Below are positions 8,499 to 16,218 of a stretch of 64,000 bases of DNA, piece by piece. Source of the stretch: Haloarcula amylovorans (GTDB lineage Archaea > Halobacteriota > Halobacteria > Halobacteriales > Haloarculaceae); the NCBI RefSeq assembly GCF_004681185.1, contig NZ_SRIF01000002.1:1113456-1177455 (forward strand), given 5' to 3'. The position numbers and the translations under genes were made by a program. Position 1 is the stretch's first letter. Each line of letters opens with the position of its first letter. The notes below the pieces were generated by a model. That model was not told where the DNA came from, ran no database searches, and worked only from the letters and a program-made list of their open reading frames with translations.

Positions 8499-9641
8499 TT
8501 ACAGCTCGCCGAGTTTCCGGAGCAACTGCCCGCGGTATTCCTCGTCGGCCTGGACGCCCTTCAGTTCGAGGACGTTGCGTTCGAGTTTGTCCAGCGCGAC
8601 GTTGAAGGCCGTCTCGGCCCCGTATCCTTCACCGGAACCAGCGGCCTGCCCTTTGTTGGTCCGGAGGCGAATCTGACACTGGATGAGCGGCGTGCCACGG
8701 AGTTTCTCCTTGTGTTCGTGGAACCGGACGTGAGCGTGTTTGACCTGCATCGCCTGGTACTTGTCGACGACCTCTCCGATGTCCGTGCGGATGGTCTCCC
8801 GGGAGATGGTATCGAGGAGTTTGATGTTGGTTATCTGAACGTCCATGTGGTCCTCCTCGGTGTAGGTCAGCGCCCGGAGCACGTCCGTCTTGGTGACGAT
8901 GCCGATGACGTGACCGTCGTCGTCCTCGTCGGTCACGACCAGCCCGGCGAAGTCGTTTTCGAGCATCCGAGAGACGGCGTCCTCCACGGAGTCGGCCAGT
9001 TTCGCCGTCTCGACGGGACTGTTCATGACGTCGTAGACCGGCAGGTCCAGCACGCGTTCGATCTCGCCGGAGCGGTCGCCCCGGGTTGCCTTGTTCATGT
9101 CCCGAACCACCACGTCGACGATGTCGTGACGCGTGACCATCCCGGTCAGCGAGTCGGTGTCGTCGAGCACGGGAAGTCGGGAGATGCCGTGCTTCCGGAG
9201 GAGATTGACGACCTGGCCGACGTTGGTGTCCTCGGTAACGGTGATGACGTCGTCGGTGTATATCTGTTCGATGGTCAGTGCATCGAGATTTTCGAGTACC
9301 GCTTCGAGGATGTCGTCCTCGGTGACGATGCCCCAGAGTTCCTCGCCCTGAAACACCGGTGCGATTTTGGTGCCGCCCTCGACTAGCACCCGTGCGACCT
9401 CGCGCACGTCGTCGGTTCGCCCGACTTTCGGTGCCGAACTGGTCATCGCCCCCGCCTTCGCGTCGTCCTCGACGTGGGACTGGACCAACTGCTTCTGCGT
9501 GATGACGCCCGCGTACGCACCGTCCTCGGTGACGATGATGCCTTTCGGGTTCTCCCGCTCGAAGATCGAACGGACCTTCCCGAGGCGCTTGTTGGCGTCG
9601 ACCTCGACAAACTCTCTGGTGGCGATGTCAGCAATATCCAT
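8499..9641 (-). CDS. Four-CBS protein with C-terminal HPF/RaiA-like ribosome-hibernation domain
   Basis: 380 residues. Four CBS motifs occupy about residues 1-58, 65-118, 128-180 and 202-262, each with the 'G(I/M)VT-x2-D' ending that lines nucleotide pockets. Residues 268-362 (DVQITNIKLLDT to DKLERNVLELKG) follow the beta-alpha-beta-beta-beta-alpha order of HPF/RaiA proteins, including the 'A(F/I)NVALDKLERN' helix. The CBS part would sense adenine nucleotides and the C-terminal part would bind the small ribosomal subunit. This is a fusion architecture known in archaea; its action here is inferred. Upstream 'cttgataac' may be its TATA element. Confidence 0.82.
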   Translation of the reverse strand: MDIADIATREFVEVDANKRLGKVRSIFERENPKGIIVTEDGAYAGVITQKQLVQSHVEDDAKAGAMTSSAPKVGRTDDVREVARVLVEGGTKIAPVFQGEELWGIVTEDDILEAVLENLDALTIEQIYTDDVITVTEDTNVGQVVNLLRKHGISRLPVLDDTDSLTGMVTRHDIVDVVVRDMNKATRGDRSGEIERVLDLPVYDVMNSPVETAKLADSVEDAVSRMLENDFAGLVVTDEDDDGHVIGIVTKTDVLRALTYTEEDHMDVQITNIKLLDTISRETIRTDIGEVVDKYQAMQVKHAHVRFHEHKEKLRGTPLIQCQIRLRTNKGQAAGSGEGYGAETAFNVALDKLERNVLELKGVQADEEYRGQLLRKLGEL

Positions 9642-9716
9642 CGTGCTTCACGTCCTGAGATTCTACGTGTAGGGTTATCAAGCTTGGTTTAGTTCCCGAA
9701 TTTCGAGAGCCGGGCT

Positions 9717-9726
9717 AAACTTTTAC
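9717..9726 (+). promoter_or_regulatory. TATA-like box for lycopene cyclase-domain gene
   Basis: The sequence aaacttttac is centred 27 bp before the ATG at 9749, the spacing expected for leaderless haloarchaeal transcription. Confidence 0.45.
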
Positions 9727-9748
9727 ACCGCCGGGCCGTCTGTCAGAT

Positions 9749-10051
9749 ATGCTTCCTGACATTGGTGTGTTCGGTCCATACACGTACCTCGTGACAGAGG
9801 TGGTGTTCGGGACTGTCGCACTGGGGTTGCTCTGGCGAGCCGACGCACTTCGCTCCGCCGCCCGAACGATCGCCGTCCTCTACCCCGTCGCATATGTCTG
9901 GGACTGGTATACGCTGAAAGTCGGCGTCTTCGCCATCAAATTACGAACCGGCGTCGACTTCTTGGGCATCCCTATCGAGGAGCACATCTTCATCGTGGTG
10001 GTCCCCGCGTTCGTGCTGGGCATCCACGAAATCCTGCGAAACCGTGACTGA
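9749..10051 (+). CDS. Single-module lycopene cyclase domain membrane protein
   Basis: 100 residues with three hydrophobic segments. The 'AYVWDWY' and 'LGIPIEEHIFIVVVPAF' blocks match the repeated lycopene cyclase module (CrtYcd family), where the P-x-E-E motif is functionally important. Complete archaeal lycopene cyclases normally contain two such modules in about 230 residues, so this protein is a half-size version. It might pair with itself or a second half elsewhere, or have lost carotenoid activity. No other carotenoid gene is adjacent. A TATA-like box supports the 9749 start. Confidence 0.75.
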   Translation: MLPDIGVFGPYTYLVTEVVFGTVALGLLWRADALRSAARTIAVLYPVAYVWDWYTLKVGVFAIKLRTGVDFLGIPIEEHIFIVVVPAFVLGIHEILRNRD

Positions 10052-10164
10052 GTGAAATTGTTGCATGGCCGATACTGGATTTACCGAGTGTTAATCAGAC
10101 GTGGTGCCGTCACAACGATGGAAAGCACGCTCTGAGGAATCACCCGACAGCGGGCGGCTATTAG

Positions 10165-10216
10165 GAATATATATCGTCCCGAGATGTGCATACACTCCCC
10201 ACAGAACCTATATGTA
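10165..10216 (+). promoter_or_regulatory. Two TATA-like boxes upstream of 10244 gene
   Basis: 'aatatatatc' (about 10165-10174) and 'ctatatgta' (about 10208-10216) precede the ATG at 10244. The second is about 32 bp from the start codon and could drive a leaderless or near-leaderless mRNA; the first may be an upstream promoter. The 10052-10243 gap holds no evident gene. Confidence 0.4.
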
Positions 10217-10243
10217 GTCTCGACTGTATGATCTAAATCAGAC

Positions 10244-10735
10244 ATGACCGAGGATACTCCCACGCCGCGAATCGAACTATACGTCCGCTCGCTCCTCCCC
10301 GACGGTGCCCACGAACGACAGGAAGCCGTCATCGACCAGCTCGACCGCCTCGAACGCGAGGACGAAATTGCCGGGTACAACGTCGTGGTCTGGGGCAAGC
10401 AGGTCGCCACGGAGTCCGCCGCGGCCAATACTGAAGAAGGAAAGTACATCCTCAATCGCGTCGCCGAGTTCAAACAGTGGGCGCTCTCGAACAACGTCTC
10501 GCTGGAGTCGTTCTACCAGAACAGCGAGGTCGACTCGGAGGTCACCGACGACGCCTACGACACGATGGTCCTGCCGGTCATGGGTCTCGCAGAGTACCAC
10601 GAGGGTGAACTCGCGCACGTCGCTCCGTGTACGAAAGGTGATGTCGTCCACACTATCATGGACCGACTGGAACGGCTCGAAGAAGGCGAACCGTCCGCGC
10701 TCGAACAGACCGCGACGGATGTCAGTATCGTCTGA
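10244..10735 (+). CDS. Conserved haloarchaeal HTH-like protein
   Basis: 163 acidic residues, no signal peptide or membrane segment. The N-terminal half ('IELYVRSLLPDGAHERQEAVIDQL') and the central 'VAEFKQWALSNNVSLESFY' are a pattern common to a large haloarchaeal family annotated as HTH-domain proteins. The conserved middle block 'TMVLPVMGLAEYHEGELAHVAPC' is family-typical. Monocistronic, with its own AT-rich promoter. Regulatory role is a family-level inference; no DNA-binding helix can be proven by eye. Confidence 0.65.
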   Translation: MTEDTPTPRIELYVRSLLPDGAHERQEAVIDQLDRLEREDEIAGYNVVVWGKQVATESAAANTEEGKYILNRVAEFKQWALSNNVSLESFYQNSEVDSEVTDDAYDTMVLPVMGLAEYHEGELAHVAPCTKGDVVHTIMDRLERLEEGEPSALEQTATDVSIV

Positions 10736-10808
10736 GAAGTCCAGAGCAGGTCGGTAGTTCGCTGACCTCGGTCGGCGAGAACCGGACACAGCGACGACCG
10801 CGAACGGT

Positions 10809-11165
10809 TTATGCGTCCGCTCTGAGTGCTTCGGCGTACGACCCGACGGTTTCTGCGTCTTCGAGGTTGTCCAACACAGTATCAGCGTCGACGGCCAGTT
10901 CGTACGCCGGGCGGCCCTTGCCGGTCGCCGACTCGGTGCGGTCCTTCGCGAGGACGTCTTCCTCGGCCAGCGCCCGCAGCGCCGAGATGACCTCCTGCCG
11001 CTCGACGCCGCCGAACGGTTCCCGGTCCACGTCGTCGAGACGGTCACGCGCCGTCTCCGCGACATCGTAGGAGTGGGCTGGCGTCTCCCCCTTCACCGAC
11101 AGTTCTACCACCGACAGTAAGACGAACTGTTCGAACGGCCGCGCCGACTGCAGAGTCTCCTCCAT
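10809..11165 (-). CDS. Small winged-helix protein resembling the Orc1/Cdc6 C-terminal domain
   Basis: 118 residues from Met at 11165. 'FEQFVLLSVVELSVKGETPAHSYDV' followed by 'ERQEVISALRALAEEDVLA' and 'GKGRPAYELAVD' follows the helix-turn-helix-wing order of the winged-helix domain at the end of archaeal Orc1/Cdc6 initiators, but no AAA ATPase precedes it. A stand-alone DNA-binding role is inferred. The longer frame to 11360 would run into the tRNA-Val gene and is rejected. A minus-strand TATA-like 'aaatttctta' centred near 11193 is 28 bp from the start and sits between two inverted half-sites. Confidence 0.7.
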   Translation of the reverse strand: MEETLQSARPFEQFVLLSVVELSVKGETPAHSYDVAETARDRLDDVDREPFGGVERQEVISALRALAEEDVLAKDRTESATGKGRPAYELAVDADTVLDNLEDAETVGSYAEALRADA

Positions 11166-11166
11166 A

Positions 11167-11205
11167 GTTCCAGGTCGTGCGGCCAGAGTAAGAAATTTCT
11201 GGAAC
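11167..11205 (-). promoter_or_regulatory. Promoter with inverted half-sites GTTCCAG/CTGGAAC
   Basis: GTTCCAG (11167-11173) and CTGGAAC (11199-11205) bracket the TATA-like element of the winged-helix gene, with starts 32 bp apart. This places one half-site at the predicted transcription start and the other just upstream of TATA, as expected for autoregulation. Confidence 0.4.
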
Positions 11206-11231
11206 CTGTCGTTTCCGGGACTGCTCTCGTC

Positions 11232-11257
11232 TGAAACGTCTCCGAGAAGACGTTTCA
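11232..11257. promoter_or_regulatory. Perfect 10-bp inverted repeat TGAAACGTCT-n6-AGACGTTTCA
   Basis: Arms 11232-11241 and 11248-11257 match perfectly over a 6-bp spacer, between the winged-helix gene and the tRNA-Val gene. The shape is that of a dimer-binding operator. It contains ACGTCT, the hexamer repeated in the 33282-33337 array. Confidence 0.55.
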
Positions 11258-11319
11258 AATAGCCACCTGCGTCACAGACCCAGTGTTCGGAGTCGAGCGT
11301 TAAGAGAGAATCCGCGTAT

Positions 11320-11393
11320 GGGTTCGGGCGGATTTGAACCGCCGGCCTCCTCCATGTCAAGGAGGTGTCATAACCGACCTAGACCACGAACCC
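11320..11393 (-). tRNA. tRNA-Val (anticodon GAC)
   Basis: A 74-nt cloverleaf is read on the minus strand. The acceptor stem GGGTTCG pairs with CGAACCC, the T arm is GGCGG-TTCAAAT-CCGCC, and the anticodon stem is CCTCC/GGAGG around loop TTGACAT, giving anticodon GAC for valine. CCA is not encoded and there is no intron. A minus-strand 'aattatac' about 38 bp upstream is a plausible TATA element. Confidence 0.95.
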
Positions 11394-11512
11394 TCGCTGC
11401 CTCGTGCAACTCATTCTTACCGGGGGGTATAATTGAAGGTTTCGAATTCGAACCCGCACGGCGTCTGTTGATTCGCCACACGGACGTGCCGTCTGGTAGC
11501 GGTTCCCCGATA

Positions 11513-11540
11513 GGCTTAAGTCAGTGTACGGATTTGTACA
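11513..11540 (+). promoter_or_regulatory. trp operon promoter with two TRP-box-like sites
   Basis: A TATA-like 'ggcttaag' (11513-11520) is followed by TGTACG (11525-11530) and TGTACA (11535-11540), exactly 10 bp apart and between TATA and the expected start site near 11543. TGTACA is the published TRP-box consensus bound by TrpY in Methanothermobacter. Together the boxes also read as TGTAC-n6-GTACA. Tryptophan-dependent repression is inferred. Confidence 0.5.
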
Positions 11541-11572
11541 TTACAACACGAAATAGACCATTGGTGAATACA

Positions 11573-12568
11573 ATGAAGGAGTACATCGAGCGCGTTACCG
11601 ACGGCGAGGACTTGACACAGGACGAGGCACGCGAGGTCGCGACGCGGGTCTTCGAGGACGCGACGGACGCCCAAATCGGGGCGTTGCTGACCGCGCTCCG
11701 GGCGAAAGGCGAGACCGAGAGCGAAGTCGCCGGATTCGCGGAAGGGATGCGTGACGCTGCCCGGACTATCGAGCCCAACCGAAAGGGTCTCGTCGACACC
11801 TGTGGGACCGGCGGGGACGACTACGACACGATCAACGTCTCGACGACGAGCGCCATCGTCGCCGCGGGTGCGGGCGTCCCCATCGCCAAGCACGGCAACT
11901 ACTCGGTCTCCTCCTCGTCGGGCAGCGCCGACGTGCTGGAAGTCGTCGGCGTCGACGTCGAGGCGGAACCGAAAGACGTCGAACAGACGATCGAGGAGAA
12001 AGACATCGGGTTCATGCTCGCGCCCGTCTTCCACCCGGCGATGAAGGCCGTCATCGGCCCTCGACAGGAACTCGGGATTCGAACTATCTTCAACATCCTC
12101 GGGCCGCTGACGAACCCCGCCGGGGCCGAGGCGCAGGTCCTGGGCGTCTACGATCCTGACCTCGTTCCGATAATGGCCGAGGCGCTGGCCCGCCTCGACG
12201 TCGAACGTGCGCTCGTCGTCCACGGCGACGGTCTCGACGAAATCGCCATCCACGGCGAGACCACTATCGCCGAGGTCGACGGCGACTCCATTTCCGAATA
12301 CAGCATCACCCCCGAGGACATCGGACTGGAGACCCGCGACATCGAGCGTATCTCCGGCGGGTCCCCCGAGGAGAACGCGGCGGACCTCCGGGGCATCGTC
12401 GAAGGCGAGATCACGGGCGCGAAGCGCGAGATAATCCTCGCCAACGCCGGGGCGGCCATCTACGTTGCCGGTGTCGCAGAGACCCATACCGAGGGCGTCG
12501 ACCTCGCCAGAGAGGCGATCGAGTCCGGCGACGCCGCCGCGAAGCTAGCGGACCTCATCGGGGCATGA
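11573..12568 (+). CDS. trpD: Anthranilate phosphoribosyltransferase
   Basis: 331 residues from MKEYIERVTDG. It transfers phosphoribose from PRPP to anthranilate. The PRPP-binding 'DTCGTGGDDYDTINVST' is near residues 78-94, followed by 'KHGNYSVSSSSGSADVLE' and the 'GPLTNPAGAEAQVLGVY' segment, all diagnostic for TrpD. It is the first gene of the trpDFEG operon, and its end overlaps trpF by the ATGA sequence. The ATG at 11573 lies about 30 bp after the expected transcription start; a longer upstream frame would cross the tRNA-Val gene. Confidence 0.96.
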   Translation: MKEYIERVTDGEDLTQDEAREVATRVFEDATDAQIGALLTALRAKGETESEVAGFAEGMRDAARTIEPNRKGLVDTCGTGGDDYDTINVSTTSAIVAAGAGVPIAKHGNYSVSSSSGSADVLEVVGVDVEAEPKDVEQTIEEKDIGFMLAPVFHPAMKAVIGPRQELGIRTIFNILGPLTNPAGAEAQVLGVYDPDLVPIMAEALARLDVERALVVHGDGLDEIAIHGETTIAEVDGDSISEYSITPEDIGLETRDIERISGGSPEENAADLRGIVEGEITGAKREIILANAGAAIYVAGVAETHTEGVDLAREAIESGDAAAKLADLIGA

Positions 12569-13212
12569 CGCGCGTGAAAATCTGTGGCGTAACGACCCCC
12601 GCTGACTGCGACGCCGTCGTCGCGGCAGGGGCCGACGCGGTCGGCGTCATCCACGGCGTTCCAGTCGAGACGCCACGTGAGGTCGACGCCGACACCGCGG
12701 CGACACTCGTCGAGGGGGTTCCGCCGCTCGTGACGAGCGTGCTGGTGACGATGCCGACGGCGGTAGCAGAGGCTGTCGACCGTATCGACGAGATCGAGCC
12801 GGATGTCGTGCAGGTCCACGGCGGTCTCACGCCGGCCGAAGTCGGTACGCTCGGCGAACGCGTCGCGCAGCGAATCGTCGTCGCCGTCGATCCCGAATCT
12901 GTCGACCTCGACGACTACGCGAAGAACGCCGACGCGCTACTGGTCGATTCGGTCGACGCCGATGGGGCCGGCGGTACCGGCGAGACTCACGACTGGGAGC
13001 GCACGCGTGATGTCGTGCAGTCACTCGACGTGCCCGTGATTCTCGCGGGCGGCCTCACCCCCGAGAATGTCGCCGGGGCCGTCGAGACGGTGCGGCCGTT
13101 CGCCGTCGACGTGGCGAGCGGGGTCGAGAGTAGTGGCGGCGTGAAAGACCACGACGCCGTCGAGCGGTTCGTCGGGAACGCGACGGTCTCCGACGCGGAG
13201 GTGACGGCGTGA
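12565..13212 (+). CDS. trpF: Phosphoribosylanthranilate isomerase
   Basis: 215 residues, TIM barrel. It catalyses the Amadori rearrangement of phosphoribosylanthranilate. The N-terminal 'RVKICGVTTPADCDA' carries the catalytic cysteine (KICG), and 'ILAGGLTPENVAGAV' plus 'AVDVASGVESSGGVKD' form the phosphate-binding end, with the catalytic Asp in 'VDVASG'. Start overlaps the trpD stop (ATGA) and the end overlaps the trpE start (GTGA), so translation is likely coupled. Confidence 0.96.
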   Translation: MTRVKICGVTTPADCDAVVAAGADAVGVIHGVPVETPREVDADTAATLVEGVPPLVTSVLVTMPTAVAEAVDRIDEIEPDVVQVHGGLTPAEVGTLGERVAQRIVVAVDPESVDLDDYAKNADALLVDSVDADGAGGTGETHDWERTRDVVQSLDVPVILAGGLTPENVAGAVETVRPFAVDVASGVESSGGVKDHDAVERFVGNATVSDAEVTA

Positions 13213-14840
13213 GCCTCGACGTCTCCCGCGAGCAGTTCGTCGAGTACGCCGAGGCCGACCGGCCGGTCGTCGTCCGGGCGGCAGCCGAACTCGACACGGA
13301 TATCGAACCGCTCTCGGCGTACGCGGCGCTCGCAGGGCGAACTAGCGACGTAGACGCGAGCGAGTACACGTTCTTGCTCGAAAGCGCCGAGAAAGTCGCC
13401 TCAAGCGATCCCGACGGCGCGTTCGCGCCGGAAACCGACGACCGACACGCTCGTTTTTCCTTCGTGGGCTACGATCCCCGAGCGGTCGTGACGGTGACCG
13501 GCGAGGAGAGCGATGTCGAGGTGTTCGACGACCGCTATGCCGACCTCGTAACGACCAACGGCGGCGACGTCATCGACGACCTCCGGGCGGTCATGCCCGA
13601 CGCCGAACTGCGTGGCTTCCCCAAGATGGACCGCCAGCATTTGGAGGGCGGCCTCGTCGGCTTTCTCTCCTACGACGCCGTCTACGACCTCTGGTTGGAC
13701 GAAGTCGGACTCGACCGGCCCGATTCGCGCTTTCCGGACGCCCAGTTCGTCCTGACGACGGCGACGCTTCGGTTCGACCACGTCGAGGAACGGGTCGAAC
13801 TCGTCTTCACGCCGGTCGTTCGGGCTGACGAGGACGCGAGCGAGCGATACGACGAACTGCTCGCCGAAGTCGAACGGGTCGAGGATGCTCTCACGGACGC
13901 CGACGCGCTCTCGACCGACGGATTCACCCGCGAGGCCGAGATAGCCGGCCCGCAAGACGAGTACGAGGAGGCCGTTTCCCGCGCCAAGGAGTACGTCCTC
14001 TCGGGAGACATCTATCAGGGCGTCGTCTCTCGCACTCGGGAGCTGTACGGCGATATCGACCCGCTCGGCCTGTACGAGGCGCTCCGGACTGTCAACCCCT
14101 CACCGTACATGTACCTGCTTGGCTACGACGACCTGAGCGTCGTCGGCGCGAGTCCGGAGACGCTGGTGTCGGTGGCGGGCGACCGCGTGGTCTCGAACCC
14201 CATCGCGGGCACCTGCTCGCGCGGGAACAGCCCCGTCGAGGACCGTCGACTGGCCGGCGAGATGCTCGCCGACGGCAAAGAGCGGGCCGAACATACGATG
14301 CTCGTCGACTTAGCGCGCAACGACGTGCGCCGGGTCGCCGAGGCCGGGTCGGTCCGCGTCGAGGAGTTCATGAACGTCCTGAAGTACAGCCACGTCCAGC
14401 ACATCGAATCGACTGTGACTGGAACGCTCGCTACGGACTGTGACGCGTTCGACGCCGCGCGGGCGACGTTCCCCGCGGGCACGCTCTCGGGCGCGCCGAA
14501 GATACGCGCCATGGAGATAATCGACGAACTCGAACGCTCGCCGCGCGGTCCCTACGGCGGCGGCGTCGGCTACTTCGACTGGGGCGGTGATACCGACTTC
14601 GCCATCGTCATCCGGTCTGCGACCATCGAGAACGGCGTCTCGCTCCCCGACGCGGATGCGGGGACCGACGGGACGTACGACCGGGTCACGGTCCAGGCCG
14701 GGGCCGGCATTGTCGCCGACTCGGACCCCGAGAGCGAGTACGTCGAGACCGAACAGAAGATGGACGGCGTGCTGGCGGCCGTCGAACGTATCGAGCGCGA
14801 AATGCCATCCACCGAGAGCGGCGCGGAGGTGAGCAAATGA
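13209..14840 (+). CDS. trpE: Anthranilate synthase component I
   Basis: 543 residues. The chorismate-utilising subunit combines chorismate with ammonia to make anthranilate. The conserved C-terminal core is present: 'GDIYQGVVSRTREL', 'NPSPYMYLL', 'PIAGTCSRG', 'HTMLVDLARNDVRRV', and 'GTLSGAPKIRAMEII' to 'GPYGGGVGYFD'. The N-terminus contains an L-E-S-A motif (LLESAEK near residue 57), typical of tryptophan feedback sites. The GTG start overlaps the trpF stop, and the stop overlaps the trpG ATG. Confidence 0.96.
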   Translation: MSLDVSREQFVEYAEADRPVVVRAAAELDTDIEPLSAYAALAGRTSDVDASEYTFLLESAEKVASSDPDGAFAPETDDRHARFSFVGYDPRAVVTVTGEESDVEVFDDRYADLVTTNGGDVIDDLRAVMPDAELRGFPKMDRQHLEGGLVGFLSYDAVYDLWLDEVGLDRPDSRFPDAQFVLTTATLRFDHVEERVELVFTPVVRADEDASERYDELLAEVERVEDALTDADALSTDGFTREAEIAGPQDEYEEAVSRAKEYVLSGDIYQGVVSRTRELYGDIDPLGLYEALRTVNPSPYMYLLGYDDLSVVGASPETLVSVAGDRVVSNPIAGTCSRGNSPVEDRRLAGEMLADGKERAEHTMLVDLARNDVRRVAEAGSVRVEEFMNVLKYSHVQHIESTVTGTLATDCDAFDAARATFPAGTLSGAPKIRAMEIIDELERSPRGPYGGGVGYFDWGGDTDFAIVIRSATIENGVSLPDADAGTDGTYDRVTVQAGAGIVADSDPESEYVETEQKMDGVLAAVERIEREMPSTESGAEVSK

Positions 14841-15469
14841 GTACACAGAAACCAGCGACGGACGAGACGCTTACCGATACTCGCGTCCTCTTCGTCGACA
14901 ACTTCGATTCGTTCACGTACAACCTCGTGGAGTACGTCTCGGAGCACGCCGAAACCGAGGTCGTACGCAACACGGCGACCCTCGACGACGTGCGAGCATT
15001 CGACCCCGACGCCATCGTGCTCTCGCCGGGACCGGGCCATCCCGAGAACGACCGCGACGTGGGCGTGACGATGGACGTTCTCCGTGAGGTCAGTCCCGAG
15101 GTGCCGACGCTCGGTGTCTGTCTCGGCTTAGAGTCGGCGGTGTACGCCTACGGCGGCAGCGTCGGTCGTGCGCCCGAACCCGTCCACGGGAAGGCGTTCC
15201 CCATCGACCACGACGGCGAGGGCGTCTTCGCCGGCCTCGAACAGGGGTTCCAGGGCGGTCGGTACCACTCGCTCGTGGCGACCGAGGTGCCCGAGGCGTT
15301 CGAGGTGACGGCGACGACCACCACCGAGGACGGTACCGAGTTGGTGATGGGCGTCCGTCATCGTGAGTATCCAATCGAGGCGGTGCAGTTCCATCCGGAG
15401 TCAGTACTGACCGCGGTGGGTCACGACGTCATCAGAAACTTCCTCTCGGGAATCTATAGTAGCCAGTGA
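14837..15469 (+). CDS. trpG: Anthranilate synthase component II (glutamine amidotransferase)
   Basis: 210 residues. Class I glutamine amidotransferase supplying ammonia to TrpE. Seen: 'LFVDNFDSFTYNLVEY', 'LSPGPGHPEN', the nucleophile cysteine in 'LGVCLGLESAVYAYGG' and the His-Glu pair in 'AVQFHPESVL'. The position after the Cys elbow reads L-E-S rather than the usual H-Q, a mild deviation. Last gene of the operon, overlapping trpE by 4 bp, and followed by a hairpin. Confidence 0.94.
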   Translation: MSTQKPATDETLTDTRVLFVDNFDSFTYNLVEYVSEHAETEVVRNTATLDDVRAFDPDAIVLSPGPGHPENDRDVGVTMDVLREVSPEVPTLGVCLGLESAVYAYGGSVGRAPEPVHGKAFPIDHDGEGVFAGLEQGFQGGRYHSLVATEVPEAFEVTATTTTEDGTELVMGVRHREYPIEAVQFHPESVLTAVGHDVIRNFLSGIYSSQ

Positions 15470-15483
15470 AAATCACTGCACAC

Positions 15484-15510
15484 CCGACCACACGGCGGCG
15501 GTGCGGTCGG
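15484..15510 (+). terminator. Hairpin after trp operon
   Basis: CCGACCACAC (15484-15493) pairs with GTGCGGTCGG (15501-15510) with one mismatch over a 7-nt loop, 14 bp past the trpG stop. No T-run follows immediately, so the terminator role is tentative. Confidence 0.4.
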
Positions 15511-15545
15511 TATGTAAACCGTTTCAATTGGTACTATAGCGGCGC

Positions 15546-15725
15546 TTAGAAGCCGAGGATCCCGATTACCCACAGCACCGTCACGGCGATAATGGCGAGG
15601 ACGACCAGTTTCCAGGCGACTTTCATCACGAATCGGCCGACGAGGAGCACCAGCGCGACGAGGACCAATCCGACAAGTAGGGACGGCGGCGACCCCAGCG
15701 ACCCGAACTGCAACAGCGGAAGCAT
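15546..15725 (-). CDS. Small membrane protein
   Basis: 59 residues from Met at 15725 (MLPLLQFGSLG). Two hydrophobic segments cover nearly the whole chain, separated by 'GRFVMKVAWK'. A minus-strand TATA-like 'actatttgtg' is centred 27 bp upstream of 15725, supporting this start over a longer frame from 15860. It is convergent with the trp operon. No function recognised. Confidence 0.6.
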   Translation of the reverse strand: MLPLLQFGSLGSPPSLLVGLVLVALVLLVGRFVMKVAWKLVVLAIIAVTVLWVIGILGF

Positions 15726-16218
15726 ACTGCTAGGAACGTGAGACTCACACAAATAGTTCATGGGTAGCGTTCGGATACCGGCCCGCAAGGCACTCGTGAG
15801 GTCATGTGAGCAACCAGTAGGGGCAAACCGGCTGTTGTAGACGTTCCGTTTTTCTTTCATCCAGTGCGCAGGCGGGATCTCTATCCGAACCCCCGCTCGT
15901 TTCCACTGGATTTTGGCACGTCCTCCGGCGGTTGCGAGGGGGAGTATTTTACTTTCACCGCGGTCTACACATGCTTAAGGAGTGACCAACGTTGCTAGTG
16001 GTCGTACGCGACTGTGGTCGTCGTGTGAACGAACTTGCAGGAAATGGCACTGTAGTTACTACTCTGCGACAGGTAGGATTTCGCACATAAGACCGAGAAA
16101 GCAAGGGTTATAGGACATCCATGAATACCTATTCGCCGCCAGAAATGACAGGAATTCGGCCAACCGTCGAGAGGGGTATCGACCGGCAGACGGACGCTGC
16201 CGGGAGGAGGACCGACGA
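15726..16218. other. 493-bp intergenic region upstream of nrdJ
   Basis: No gene seen. Two AT-rich elements, 'tattttac' (near 15952) and 'ggttatagg' (16106-16114), could be TATA boxes; the latter predicts a start near 16138 and an 80-nt leader before nrdJ. I see no tRNA fold or recognisable riboswitch. The length is unusual for this otherwise compact window and may contain an unrecognised RNA or regulatory leader. Confidence 0.4.

Noticed and set aside
11318..11572. Longer N-terminus for trpD
   Set aside because: It would run through the tRNA-Val gene and past the promoter; the conserved protein starts at MKEYIERV.
16059..16218. Cobalamin riboswitch upstream of nrdJ
   Set aside because: I could not find the B12-box or a convincing multi-stem fold, and such riboswitches are not expected in haloarchaea.
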